From: Ignelater luminosus
Lineage: Eukaryota; Arthropoda; Insecta; Coleoptera; Elateridae
DNA length: 64,000 bases
Direction of reading: 5' to 3'
NCBI GenBank assembly: GCA_011009095.1
Contig: VTPC01000404.1
Span: 1 to 64,000, forward strand
In this document: positions 22,601-32,300 of the stretch, one piece after another
How positions within the stretch are numbered: the stretch's first letter is position 1
Layout of the letters: every line of letters starts with the position of its first letter
The notes under the pieces: model-generated
The model's database searches: none
What the model was told of the DNA's origin: nothing
What the model saw: only the letters and a program-made list of their open reading frames with translations
Position numbers and translations under genes: made by a program

Positions 22601-22944
22601 CACCTTCTGTTAAGCAATATTATACTTACGTAACTGACACTCAGTGTAAACGTGTTGGAACTCAGTGTTGGGTTTATGGATGCATTATGGTTTCAGAGGC
22701 GTTGCTGTGTATTAAACATGGTCAAGAACTGTTTGAACGTACACAAGCAATTAATATAGCAGTGTGGTTATTAATACAACTTTTAATATCAATACTTTGT
22801 GTTATTGGATGTGTGCTTTGGCACAAGCATTTCAGAGGACAAAGTGATTCTTCACGTGAAAGTAGCCCACTTAAACCTAAATCACCTGTAGTTACATTTG
22901 CCGAATATGATAACAGCACACATTTAACAAAAAAGAATGACTAA
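7641..22944 (+). CDS. Pss: Phosphatidylserine synthase 1 (base-exchange type)
   Basis: Two coding exons, 7641-7834 and 21789-22944, joined over a 13,954-bp intron (GAG|gtaagc ... ttttcag|AGAC). They give 449 residues. Translation starts at the ATG at 7641. The product is a multipass ER protein of the PSS family that exchanges serine for the head group of phosphatidylcholine or phosphatidylethanolamine. The hydrophilic N-terminus leads into the first membrane span, which the intron follows closely. Family-diagnostic stretches in exon 2 are [68 protein letters not shown] and [14 protein letters not shown]. These match PTDSS1 better than PTDSS2, especially the [14 protein letters not shown] and [10 protein letters not shown] parts. 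The tail is Ser/Lys-rich. Exon 2 is uninterrupted for nearly 1.2 kb, while the single intron is packed with transposons. Confidence 0.95.
7835..9178. other. Pss intron 1, proximal part
   Basis: AT-rich intronic sequence following the Pss donor site. No gene family recognised on either strand and no clear transposon ends seen. Confidence 0.4.
9189..9440. repeat. 9-bp-periodic, collagen-like minisatellite
   Basis: A GC-richer block with 9-bp periodicity: units such as GAAGTCCAA, AAGGCCCGA, CAGGCCTGA and TAGACCCGA recur with larger 18- to 70-bp repeats. Read on the minus strand one frame gives Gly-X-Y triplets, for example [19 protein letters not shown], before the pattern decays. No splice context or conserved collagen flank is visible, so it is called a minisatellite, possibly derived from a collagen-type exon. 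Confidence 0.7.
9648..9802. mobile_element. MITE-like element with TGATCAA clusters
   Basis: Imperfect terminal inverted repeats: the left arm (around 9648-9710) and the right arm (around 9735-9802) both contain strings of TGATCAA and GATTAGCC and face each other around an AATCAG-rich centre. Left and right edges read TGCATTAAG and TTTTTGTGCA. Non-coding. Confidence 0.55.
9803..9984. mobile_element. MITE with TAAGGATCAGTATT ends
   Basis: The left end TAAGGATCAGTATTATAAAG and the right end CTTTGCAATACTGATCCTTA are inverted copies of about 20 bp. An extra copy of the end motif (CAGTATTATAAAGCTAAAAT) sits in the middle near 9870. Size about 180 bp, non-coding. It directly abuts the previous element. 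Confidence 0.65.
9985..10918. other. Pss intron, no feature recognised
   Basis: AT-rich sequence between a MITE and the mariner/IS630 element. I see no gene or repeat that can be named. Confidence 0.4.
10919..12927 (-). mobile_element. mariner/IS630-type transposon with ~0.2-kb terminal inverted repeats, defective
   Basis: The ends are long inverted repeats (about 10919-11129 and 12735-12927). Both start CAGGGT-TCCC and share CGACAACGTTTAACCACTGATTC and a block near ACTCCACAAG. Between them the minus strand encodes a broken transposase: a helix-turn-helix part (12252-12046: [20 protein letters not shown]...KRFDVNKS) and a DDE part (about 11742-11449) with MIFMHDGTP, the proline-type [15 protein letters not shown] motif and KDTVYRT. 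Frame changes and stops separate the pieces, so it is inactive. Motif order and the 'RSPD-T--DFYLWG' signature place it in the mariner/Tc1/IS630 superfamily. TA duplication is plausible at the left edge but not clean at the right. Confidence 0.85.
11449..12252 (-). pseudogene. Broken mariner/IS630 transposase
   Basis: Remnant of the transposase of the surrounding element. HTH segment at 12046-12252, linker fragments 11754-12152 in other frames, DDE segment at 11449-11742. At least two frame changes separate them, so no intact protein is predicted. The catalytic region retains a recognisable second Asp (FMHDG) and the RSPD motif. Confidence 0.8.
12928..13400. other. Pss intron spacer between transposons
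   Basis: AT-rich sequence between the mariner/IS630 right end and the first recognisable gypsy-like residues. No feature supported. Confidence 0.4.
13400..16230 (-). mobile_element. Ty3/gypsy retrotransposon remnant, interrupted by a LINE
   Basis: Minus-strand fragments of a pol polyprotein lie in genetic order from high to low coordinates. Reverse transcriptase end (16036-16230: [14 protein letters not shown]), RNase H (about 15545-16000, with [15 protein letters not shown] and IIHRAGSK), integrase start at about 14100-14222 (HVDHL), integrase core (13892-14077) and distal integrase (13609-13794: [18 protein letters not shown]). A C-terminal tail follows to about 13410. Frames change repeatedly and stops occur, so it is dead. 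No LTRs were recognised. The RNase H-to-integrase linker is replaced by an unrelated LINE fragment at about 14222-15540, which gives a relative insertion order. Confidence 0.82.
14222..15540 (-). mobile_element. Truncated RTE/CR1-like LINE inside the gypsy remnant
   Basis: Minus-strand fragments match a non-LTR retrotransposon. Near 15480-15080 there is part of an endonuclease ([39 protein letters not shown]). From 14924-14736 comes [17 protein letters not shown], then at 14722-14489 [18 protein letters not shown] and [12 protein letters not shown]. Early reverse transcriptase pieces follow to the junction: [14 protein letters not shown] and [16 protein letters not shown]. The sequence passes directly into gypsy integrase near 14222. 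Both LINE ends are cut, with frameshifts throughout. Clade assignment beyond RTE/CR1-like is uncertain. Confidence 0.8.
16231..17095. other. Pss intron, gypsy edge and nested-gene 3' side
   Basis: A 37-codon minus-strand ORF near 16230-16350 adjoins the gypsy RT fragment but is unassigned. TTTATT at 16935-16940 is AATAAA on the minus strand and would serve the candidate gene at 17096-17449. Otherwise nothing recognised. Confidence 0.4.
17096..17449 (-). CDS. Candidate nested antisense gene, 117-residue protein of unknown function
   Basis: An intact 117-codon ORF, antisense within the Pss intron. The ATG at 17447-17449 is preceded by a perfect 61-bp intron signature in the leader (donor GTGAGT at 17525-17530, acceptor TTATTTTAG ending at 17470). 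A minus-strand AATAAA lies at 16935-16940, 156 bp after the stop. Upstream, 17704-17715 is a full NRF-1/Ewg-type palindrome (CGCGCATGCGCC). The protein is not repeat-like: [20 protein letters not shown], then [36 protein letters not shown] and [12 protein letters not shown]. No signal peptide or membrane span is seen; Cys residues lie at about 6, 58, 64, 87, 110 and 112. I do not recognise the family. Gene-like structure makes it more than a chance ORF, but expression is unproven. Confidence 0.55.
   Translation of the reverse strand: MAIMPCPKTWVFPFPPGMYPDAEVAHHESRRVFFSHILPGVIVRKVKPIHRQEHPRCSWKVYCKLENYINPGLADYVYRIVDEHKCMNTSIGKLNIYDSYNFSVIYNIDCNCNTVDI
17700..17720 (-). promoter_or_regulatory. 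NRF-1/Ewg-type site upstream of nested gene
   Basis: CGCGCATGCGCC at 17704-17715 matches the palindromic consensus YGCGCAYGCGCR bound by NRF-1 and its insect relative Ewg. It lies about 255 bp upstream of the nested gene's ATG and 174 bp beyond its leader donor site, a plausible promoter distance. The surrounding 100 bp is locally CpG-rich in an AT-rich intron. Confidence 0.5.
18490..19410 (-). mobile_element. pogo/Tigger-type (DDE_1) transposase remnant
   Basis: The minus strand carries [26 protein letters not shown], the catalytic-type [11 protein letters not shown], and then in another frame [20 protein letters not shown], ending with an acidic Ser/Glu-rich tail down to about 18500. These are the landmarks of DDE_1 transposases (pogo/Tigger, jerky-like), with 'G-S-PP--IF' and 'STH-LQP'. 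Frameshifts and stops break the reading frame around 19014 and below, and the N-terminal DNA-binding part is missing. Terminal repeats not identified. Confidence 0.8.
19411..21788. other. Pss intron, distal part
   Basis: Mostly AT-rich. About 20150-20380 is GC-richer (CCCCCACCTACCCCC, then GGTACCATACACTTTGTG) and ends in a block rich in GGCC; it looks like a dispersed repeat of unknown class. An ORF at 20376-20741 follows it but resembles no family. A 36-codon ATG ORF at 20949-21059 has gene-like composition. The end provides the polypyrimidine tract and acceptor for Pss exon 2. Confidence 0.4.
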
Positions 22945-24439
22945 AAAACTGTGACCTGTTTTTGTGGCATTAACTATTTTTGCCTTTTGTGTAATTAGAA
23001 GAATTGTCTTGTATGCATGACTTGAAATAATTGAATTCAGAATTGTTCCTTAATTGACTCATTGTTATATGTGCATTTTGTCTCGAAGAGTTCCAAACAT
23101 AAAAGATTAATACGTGTAGAAAGAGTGTATAAAATAATAAGATTTAAAGAATATGCCAAATAATCAACTACATATAAAGATTATTATGACTGTATTTGAT
23201 TGAAAATAGACATTCCCACAGTTTATGCATTTTTAAGAATAATAATTCATAAATTATTGAATCTCATTTATTAAAGATGTATTTATAAGGTGAAATTACT
23301 AACCTGGTATTGAAAATTTATAATGCACCTAACCTCTCTGTAACAGTTTCAAAATATAACCTTGATTAGTTCTTTTTTACTGTATTAATCTAATGGAAAA
23401 GGAAGAAAACATTTTTCTACTACCACCTTTGTAACTAGGCTGTTATTGGCTTTATATGAAAGCTGTAAGTGGAACTTACCGTCCTAGGGTAATAAGTAAT
23501 TTTGTGTGTTGTCGTTTCCACAGTAATGACCAATAGTATCTCATATGTAAGAAACAAATTATGTTATGACAGACATGATATAGGTTATCAACGATTCAAG
23601 GTAAGCATCATGCCTCTGGCCGCTGAACTAAATTCTGAAAGCATTTTATTTGATTGTCATAACCTAACTACCCAACCCTAAACTACCTGGAAATTCTCTT
23701 AATTTAAATCAAATAAATATTTCAAGAAAGCTAAGCTTTATACTTATTTTCTTAGTATTTGGAATGAAATTTATATTACAAGTAATGACATGCGGAATAT
23801 GCCGATATTCTCATTGTGTCAAAAAATAGTATACAATCCAAAAGTAATGGCATCTCAATGCCTTTGACCTGTCAAGCACATTATTTCTTTTCTGTTGGTG
23901 CATTCAATGTTCTCAGCAATTGTGCTCTTAGTTTTCATGTTACTTACTGAATGACATAACCTCTACACCTTTAATAGTTTCACCATCATAAATAAATTTG
24001 ATAGCTCATTATTATGAAATGTCACTTTAATTTATTTTCAGGATTATTTAACAAAATTCTACTGCATGCTAGAATGGACTGTTGGTTATTCTCAGCTTAA
24101 AAAAAGTACGATAAGTTGGCACTCCAATGAAACTCGGCTCGCTGAGAGCTTAGTGCAAAACAGTGATATCTTTAATACAAATTGCTGTGTACATCAAACC
24201 ACAGATAATAGAAAAGGGTTTCACTGAACACACCTAATGATTGAATTGACAGTAATCAAAATGATATAACTGTTAAGTTGACAGTTGATTGGTACTACAT
24301 GCATCAATATTCTTATTAGGAATTTTTATAATTTAAATGTCGTATTATTTAGCTTTTAATGTCACTATTTTCTCAATACTACCTTTATTTAAAATTTTTA
24401 TTTGATTAAAAAGTCATATTATTTATTTATTTATCCCCT

Positions 24440-24605
24440 TAAAATTATAAATACACAACTTTCTGAAATTTAATTGTCAAATACTACATAATCTAAAATC
24501 ACTTTTTGGAACTAAATTCCAAGTACACTTGGTATACTCTGAAAAAAGGTCACATTAATTGGGTACAGTCAAAAATATTCAGGAATTTTGACACTGACAG
24601 TTGGT
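24440..24605. repeat. Dispersed repeat D, copy 1
   Basis: Similar to 27655-27835 in the same orientation. Shared landmarks are GTCAAATACTACATAA, CTAAAATCACTT, and GGTACAGTCAA followed by a GATATTCAG-like stretch. Non-coding; ends not defined. Confidence 0.65.
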
Positions 24606-27600
24606 TTATGTAGGTTATATCATTTTTATGACATTTGACTAATTTATCTACATCTACGTAATATCATTTTGATTACTGTTGTTATTTGAATTGGTATAGA
24701 AAAAACCATATTTGTGGTCTTGATTAACTGCAAAACTACACTTGATACATAAATAAGTATAAATTTTCAATATACTTTTAATTATATCTTATGTAACTGT
24801 CACAATTTGGATGTTTAGGTTAGTTTAATGTCATGTCATTGTAATGAAATGCCGAATATTCTAGAGTTGGATGTTTTTATGTTACAAATAAAATCATCGG
24901 TACCAAAGCTTCAAGGAAGAATCTAACCTATTTTATTTGTCGAATTATAAAATATAATTTTCTATTTTTAGGTTAGAAAATGAAGCAACTTAAGTAATCT
25001 AAATTTGAAACACAAGTTATGTTTTGGTTTGATTTTTATAGTCTCAAAACAATTAATATTATAAAAGTCTTTACTTTTCCCTATATGGGAAAGCAAGAAA
25101 ATCAAATGTTAAGTTAATCTTTTATGTTTACTTGAGACATTGTTTATAAGATATGGTTAAGAGAATGAGGAAAAACATAATGTCATAGAGTTAAAGTTAA
25201 GTCTTAATGTGTTGACATTATTTTAGATTAACATAGAAATATTTGTATTAAATGTTAGTGTTGAGATTTTTAATCTTGAACTGTGAGTAATTTATTGTTT
25301 TGTAAAATGCCGTAATTTAATAAAAACTAGGTTTGATTACAGGGAATGTAGCAAGAGTTGTATTTACATATATATGAATATTCCTCATATTTTTCAACTT
25401 GCAGATTTCAAGAACTCTACCTTCTATTGCAGACATACATAATATTGAGAATGAACTAGTTTTTGCCTCCAATATTAGTATTAGTATTGCCACTAAAGAA
25501 GCCTGTTATTCTGGTTGTGGAAACATACATTAGTTCTTAATGCTTATTTTAAACTTAACTCAGGCACCAGTGAAGTATGCAAAATCTCAGAAAGTTTAAA
25601 TATTGCTTTTAACATTCTTGATTCTATAGATTAAGAATAGGCAATTAAAGCCTGGAAGGCCAAACACAGCCTATGAGGTATTTTCATGTGGCCTGCAAAA
25701 CCTTGAAATATTGTGATTGGAAGCTGCAAGTTGGTAACATGTAACCATTCCTGTTGTAGATCATTTTTTTCGACATACATTGATAAAATACTGCTTTAGA
25801 GAAACTCAAGTAAATTACGTTTACATCATAACATGTCCTGAGCTGAAAGTCCACTCAAAATGACTTTAAGCAACTGCAAGAAAGGTGGCTGTAGCTTTTT
25901 ATATATACTTGGACGATATATCTGAGTGGGTGTCAGATAGTTAAAAACTGTAAATTGTTTTCCATGCATTTAGAGATATTTTCGTAACTAATTATTTGAC
26001 TTTGACTAACAAAGAAATAATTAAATATTGTTAAAGAACAACATTTAAAATAAACAATTCTTAATTGCAAGTGAAATAAAAGAAAGTTTATTTGGAAGAA
26101 ATTTTACAAGTAGTACAAACATTAAATTGCAGAAAGAAACGTAAGAACAGTGTACTTAATACATGAGTAACACGCATAAACAGAGCAAACAAGTATAAAT
26201 GATATTTGTTAATGGTAGTTTCTAGTCATTATTTGGCTGCCCAGCATTATGTTTTTCTTCATTCTTAATTTATAATTGTATAATATTTTAAGTATTTCAC
26301 GCTAAAACAGGGTTACCACATTTTGTGATTATTCCTACTTATTTTGTTGTAGTTGTTTGTTTCTAAGTCAATTGTAAGAATAAGATTTTTTTCAAGTATT
26401 CCAATGTTAAAGGAAGATTTACGGTTAATAATCCTATCGGAATCAGTTCCGATTGTTGATATTCAAGGTCTATAAATAACAGTATGCTATGAAAAGTAGG
26501 TTATGCTGTGTTCAATAAGTTCGATCAGCCAACCAGCATTTCTTTAAGAATTTCTTGATTGCCAACATAAATTGTTATAAGATAATGAAAATAACGTTGC
26601 TAACCCTAATTTTCCCTGGCCTACCTTTAACAGCACACTATCATTATTTACGGACCTTAGTTGACATTACATGTACAGAAGAATTTTATCAAAGAATAAG
26701 GCAAAAATATATTAATAAAGTAATATTTGTGAAGAAAGTAAATTTTAAGTTTGTTTTCTGTTGCCATATTTTCTATTTTAATCGCCTTTTTTGTAGCAGC
26801 AAGGAAGCTCTTGTCATTTAAAAATTAGGTTATGTAGTTATAACCTCACAAGCAATAATTAAAAATTATCCCAATCCTATTTTTAATATTTTATCTTGAT
26901 TTCAAAATGTAATTAGGCTTATATTCGCAGTAATAATCACTTAACCTTAAAGTATTTATTTTCTTAGCATGCAGATCCATTCTTTCTGATTTTGGAAAAT
27001 CTGGTATTTCTATCGTCCATTAACTTTAATCAGGGGTTTAAGATAAGAATTTAACTAGATATTTTCCTTTATGTAAAACTATCTTCTTATAACTGCAGAA
27101 AATAAAGAATTCAAGGCTGTCGTTGTACTATAGTTCATTATTTTGAAGAAAGATAACAGATTTGGATTGTTAGTCTAGAAATTGGAGATAAATATTATTT
27201 AATGAATGGTTGAAATACTTGTTTATGGTTTAAAGTAAAAATTGCTGAATACAATATAAAAGAACTCTTATTAAGAAATTATTATATACTGAATGAAAGT
27301 TAAACTTCATTCACTTTAGCAAGCCACTGTCACAGGGCCGGCTGAAGAGCTGGGTTTACGGGGCAACTGTCCAGGGCCTTGCGCTTGCTGGGGTCCCGCC
27401 TCTTGAGAGAAAAATAATGAATTCTTTGTATCAATATGTTCAGAACAAATAAAATTTCTAATTTTTCTACATATTTAAAATAAACAAATTAGACCATGTA
27501 TAAAAAAGCAGTGTGTTTCTTATTTTTTTATTTTAAGGGCCCCGCAAAATTTTGCTGCCCTGAGCCCTGCAAAACTTCCAGCTGTCCCTGCACTGTCAAA

Positions 27601-27654
27601 TAATTCCACTATCTCTTCTGAATACTATTTTTATTTAAAATGCTTTGTTAAAGG

Positions 27655-27835
27655 TTCCTCTTATTAAAATCATAAATGCACAACTTTTTGAAACTAGTTG
27701 TCAAATACTACATAACCTAAAATCACTTGGTAACTTTTTGTAACTAAATTTCAAGTATACTCTGAGAAAAAGTCACATTAAATGGGTACAGTCAAGAGAT
27801 ATTCAGAAATCTTGACAGTGAAAGTTATAATTTAT
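27655..27835. repeat. Dispersed repeat D, copy 2
   Basis: Second copy of the family at 24440-24605, diverged by scattered substitutions and small indels. The two are about 3.2 kb apart in the same orientation. Class unknown. Confidence 0.65.
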
Positions 27836-28679
27836 AATAATAATAATAATCAATTGCTGCTCCAAAAAAAAGTGAATAGTGTATAGTTACAGCATGTATT
27901 ATCATCATTCATTAACATCATTTTTAGTTTTATAATTCATTCATTTAATAAACTGCTAGTTGTGAAAAATTATAAATTTATTTCCGTTAAGACTTTTCAG
28001 TTGTAACCACTCACCTTTTAAATTAATAAAATGCAAAATCAATTTCTTGTAAGTTAATTACTACCTCAATGACCTATTCATTCTTATACGACTATTTTTT
28101 ATTATTAATATTAATTATAATAATTTGAAGAAGAATAAAGAAAACAAACGCTACCTAATATAAAGCCAAGCGCTCCCTGCTCGTTTAATTAAACAGACTA
28201 TACCATAATAGCAGATGTCTCGTTTGGCCATGCACATATTTTATTCCAGGAAATTAGCAGGAATTATAACAGTTTTTATTACGTTATACATCTGCTTTTA
28301 AATATAGTATTCGATAAAAGGAATACTCGAGCTAAAACAGGTTTTCTTTACTCGCACAAGCAAAATAAACTACGTGTGCTTCGCTCGATAGTGAAACTCC
28401 AAAATAATTTTTCGAAGTAAAATTGCAAGGATAGTGGGCGTAACCATTGCCACCCTTGCGGGAGTCAGGACCGAGTGTCCAGCCCCTGTAGGGAACCACG
28501 CTATGTGTATACATGGGTACGGCTGCTTCCTAGTTTAACCCTCAAGGTCACATCTTGCCCTCGATAAAATCTAACATACTTTCATTACTTCGGGTGAAAG
28601 TAATTCTAGCATATTTTGGTATCTTTGATATTGAATTTATGTTGGAGATCTTTTGAAAGAACAAAGTGAGAAATGTCGC

Positions 28680-29347
28680 GTTTCATAAAAGTTCAACGAA
28701 AACAGAAAACATGTACCGAGACATGCTGTTGCATAGGGGAACGAGGGGAGGGCGCAATTTGAGACGACTGACGCCCCTTAGCCCGCGGCTGGGAGTAGTG
28801 TTTCCACTTGTATAGTGCATTTCTGGCCGGTCGTTGGAAAAATTCCTTTGAGTTATTTGAAATAAATCGCCGTGTCTATTGTAAAGTGTTTTGCAAATAA
28901 GACCATAAACTAGAAGTAACATCTCTTGCAATAGTTTAAATCGCATATTGTAAGTTTACAGTAAAGAATATTCTGAATAGAAATTTAGTGACGATAAAGT
29001 TTTAAAATGGAGTATAGCAAAGCCGGCCCCGTCATCGACGAGTGGCGTGGTTTGTGTGTTGGTCGCCCGCCTGCGTTCGCAAGGTTCACCCGGAGCTAGT
29101 TCTTACGCATCACGCCCAATTGTGCAAATTTCATTATCCCCCGTGGTTTAACGAGCACCTCGTGTCTTTACTATCAATTTGAAATAGTGCAAGTTATTAA
29201 TTGTGTATTTTTCTCAACAAAAATTTCCTTCGAAAAGTATCGATTGAGATAGACAAACGTTTTAAAGCACGGTTCACAAAGCTCGAAATAATAAAATTGA
29301 ACAAAGTGCAATGAACATGCATAAAGATTACAATTTTGTTAACAATA
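28680..29347 (+). promoter_or_regulatory. GC-rich promoter / 5'UTR region of the Sp-type factor
   Basis: Two locally GC-rich, CpG-containing patches (28730-28810 and 29015-29150) stand out in AT-rich surroundings just upstream of the ATG at 29348. This is typical for the start region of a widely expressed gene. Exact transcription start not determinable. Confidence 0.45.
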
Positions 29348-32300
29348 ATGACTTCTGAAGTGGAAACAACAAAATCAGACTACGTTCAGAACACAACTCA
29401 GGTTAGTAACTGAAATTTTCTTTACTGGGCCACAAGTAGTTCTTAGTTTAGGGCGGGCAAGGATTGAAGTGGGCTGTGGGAGTTACTTTGTCCCATTTGT
29501 AGATAGGAGGTCGAACTTTGGCTCCATCCAGGGGTCGGAGCGCCGAACGAAAATACACTCTGCCTTTCCTTGCATGCTCTGATTTTTTAACACATTATAA
29601 ATTGTTGCATTAGAAAAATGACCAATTATTAAAATCTGCATATATGACGATAATAACGCAACTGGTTTTCTTTTCCTTCCTGGTATATACATGCATAACT
29701 GATACATGATGTTAGTTAAACGAATCCGACGATTAAGTTAATAAAAAAAGGCAGTAAAAAATGGGAAATCCGCATATGATAAAAAATTCTTGTTAACCAC
29801 TTAATTGGATTAGTTAAGTAATCTGGAAGAAATAAACATTTTCCCGTCTGCTGTCTGTATCAATAAAGAAAACTATAATAGTAATAATAATTATGACGTA
29901 TACAATTTTATTTTTAAAATTTCTATTGATTAAAGTCTTTGTTTTTAAATGCACAAACCTAAAGTGACAACACTTTCACTACCTACCTGCACTTGTTTGA
30001 AATTTTTAAAATGTCAAAATGACATTTTTATACTTGCTAAAGGTTAAATAGTAGATTAAAATAGCATGAAATAACTAATTTTAATTAAGTTTGTTGTGTA
30101 ATTTTCAAATCAATTTAAATTACCAATAAATTATAAGCTTAGCATTCGTTAGAGATATTATTATTTCATTTTATTAAGATTCTTCCGTTAATCTAACATT
30201 CAATGTCTCAATAACGTGTTTGCAATATAAAATCCCATTATTAGAGGAATTTCAAATTATAATCTCGTTTTGACTTTGAAATGAAAACTTCGCGTTTCCC
30301 GCGCTAACGACTAACGAGATTATTTCGTTTTTGTTTTAAATCGTGAAATTGCTAGCGTTTTGTTTCTCATTTAACTTTTGTTACAGTCATTTATTTATTT
30401 TTCCTATCTCAGCATAACCAGTTGTGCGCGTTATTAAATTAAAAAATAAGGGTCTAAGAGAAAACGACAGTACGATCTTATCAAACTTTTTTTTCTTGCA
30501 TGCAACTATTATTCGTTTACTTGCATCAATGTTAATGTTTTTATACGAAAACAACCAAATCGCTCGTTATAAAATCAAATTTAGGATCTAATGCAATTTA
30601 AAAAAAATCTCTAAAATTAAAGCTCCGCCTTTTTGATTACAGGAGAGTAAGCCCACCCCCTCGCCGCTCGCGCTTTTAGCCGCGACTTGCAGCAAGATCG
30701 GACCCACTTCAAGCGAACCAACACCTCCCACGATGACCAGTACGCCCACCCCCGTAAAGAGCTTACCAGTTGCAAGTCCCCAAGTGGTTAGCGTTCCCGT
30801 TGGAATTCCCCAACAGATATCTCAACAACTTCTCCAACAACAAGGAGCGCAAATTGTTAGCGCCGCCGGACAAAATCTTGCTTATAATGTCATGCAACCA
30901 ATGCAAACTGTTACTGTTGATGGGCAGGAAGCGCTTTTTATACCTGCTATGTCATTAGCAGGTATTACAAACCATTTTAATTTTTTTTTAGGTAATTATT
31001 AGAAAATTAATTTTTAACAGGTAGCCAGCAACCACAACAGATCTTTAGTCCTGGGCAAATACTCCGCGCACCAAATGTATTACCGGCAAATCTGCAAAAT
31101 ATTCAGACGGTTCAATTATCAAATGGGCAAAGCGTTGCGGTCCGTCCATCTATACCACAAGTTGTTCAATTTCCAACAATGCAACAAACCATACCAGTTC
31201 AAGTGCCCATATCATCTGCCAATGGCCAAACCATCTATCAAACGATCCACTTTCCTGTACAATTAGCCACTGTACCCAATATCATACAAGCTCAACCGAT
31301 AGTTCCCCAAATGGCCAGCATCATAACACCAAGTGGACAACTCCAGCAGGTTCAAATAGCAAGTGCTTCAGTTACAGCACAGCCTGCTCAGAATTCGCAA
31401 CAAACGCCGTCTTCCGTCGCTCAAACTGTGACAGTTCAGGCGGATACAAATACGCAACCTTTAACATTTACTGGAGCAAACGGACAACAATTTACCGTTA
31501 TTCCAGCGAACTTGCAGCAAGTTCGTGGGACTAATATTGGAAATGTTATACAAGTACCTAATATACAAGCAATACCAACTATTCAGAATATTCCAGGTAA
31601 TTATTTACTTGCTTTACATAATTGTACATTGTGTTCAACAAGGCTTACAACACATTAAATCAGGTTTCTTCTTTCTTTTTAGTTCTTACATTAGCGCGCC
31701 CCAAGATAAAATTAAATTCTTGCCTTGTTTTGCCTCATACGAGACAATATAAATTTAATCTTGGAGCTCTGAGGCAATTGCCAGCCGCCTCATTAGCTTA
31801 ACATCTGAAGCCGGCAATTAAAAGTGAGCCTATTATAAGAATTACATGAATTAATGTTGCATCTTAGTTATCTAAATTATTATTATTATTATCATCATCA
31901 TCATCATGAATTTGCTTGGCTTAACCGACTGAGATTCAATTTTAATTATTTCTGATAAAACAGTTCAAATAATTACTGAACTTATACACTTTATTTTTAT
32001 ATTCTTTTAAGAAACACATCAAAAAACAGTTGAAAGTAATAAATAATTGTAAATATAACTTGCCGATAGTTACTTAAATTTGCAACAACGTATACTTTTG
32101 AAAAATCTGAAGCAACATATTGATTGCCTAAGATTTTGCAGAACATGGGCAGTTTCTATGGTTAGACATTGACAGTAATATAGTAATGGCAACAAAGACA
32201 ACGAGCACTTTAAATTTATTTTTGTAAGTTGTCTATGTTGCTCTTACAGAATCATATAATCATACTATATTCTGGAAAATTCTAGGCAATCTGTATAACT

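Larger units (their letters stand above)
22945..28300. other. Intergenic between Pss and the Sp-type factor
   Basis: About 5.4 kb of AT-rich sequence. It includes one copy of dispersed repeat D (24440-24605), a segment near 24265-24310 that recurs at about 42220-42260 (GGTACTACATGCATCAA), and a GC-richer block at 27335-27600 with GGGCC motifs facing each other. No coding sequence recognised. The proximal part must contain the Pss 3'UTR. Confidence 0.45.

Noticed and set aside
26555..26821. 88-codon ORF with hydrophobic stretches
   Set aside because: Composition expected of AT-rich noncoding DNA; no similarity to any family I know.
27335..27600. Gene or RNA in the GC-rich GGGCC block
   Set aside because: No ORF or RNA fold stood out; facing GGGCC motifs suggest a decayed repeat but without clear termini.
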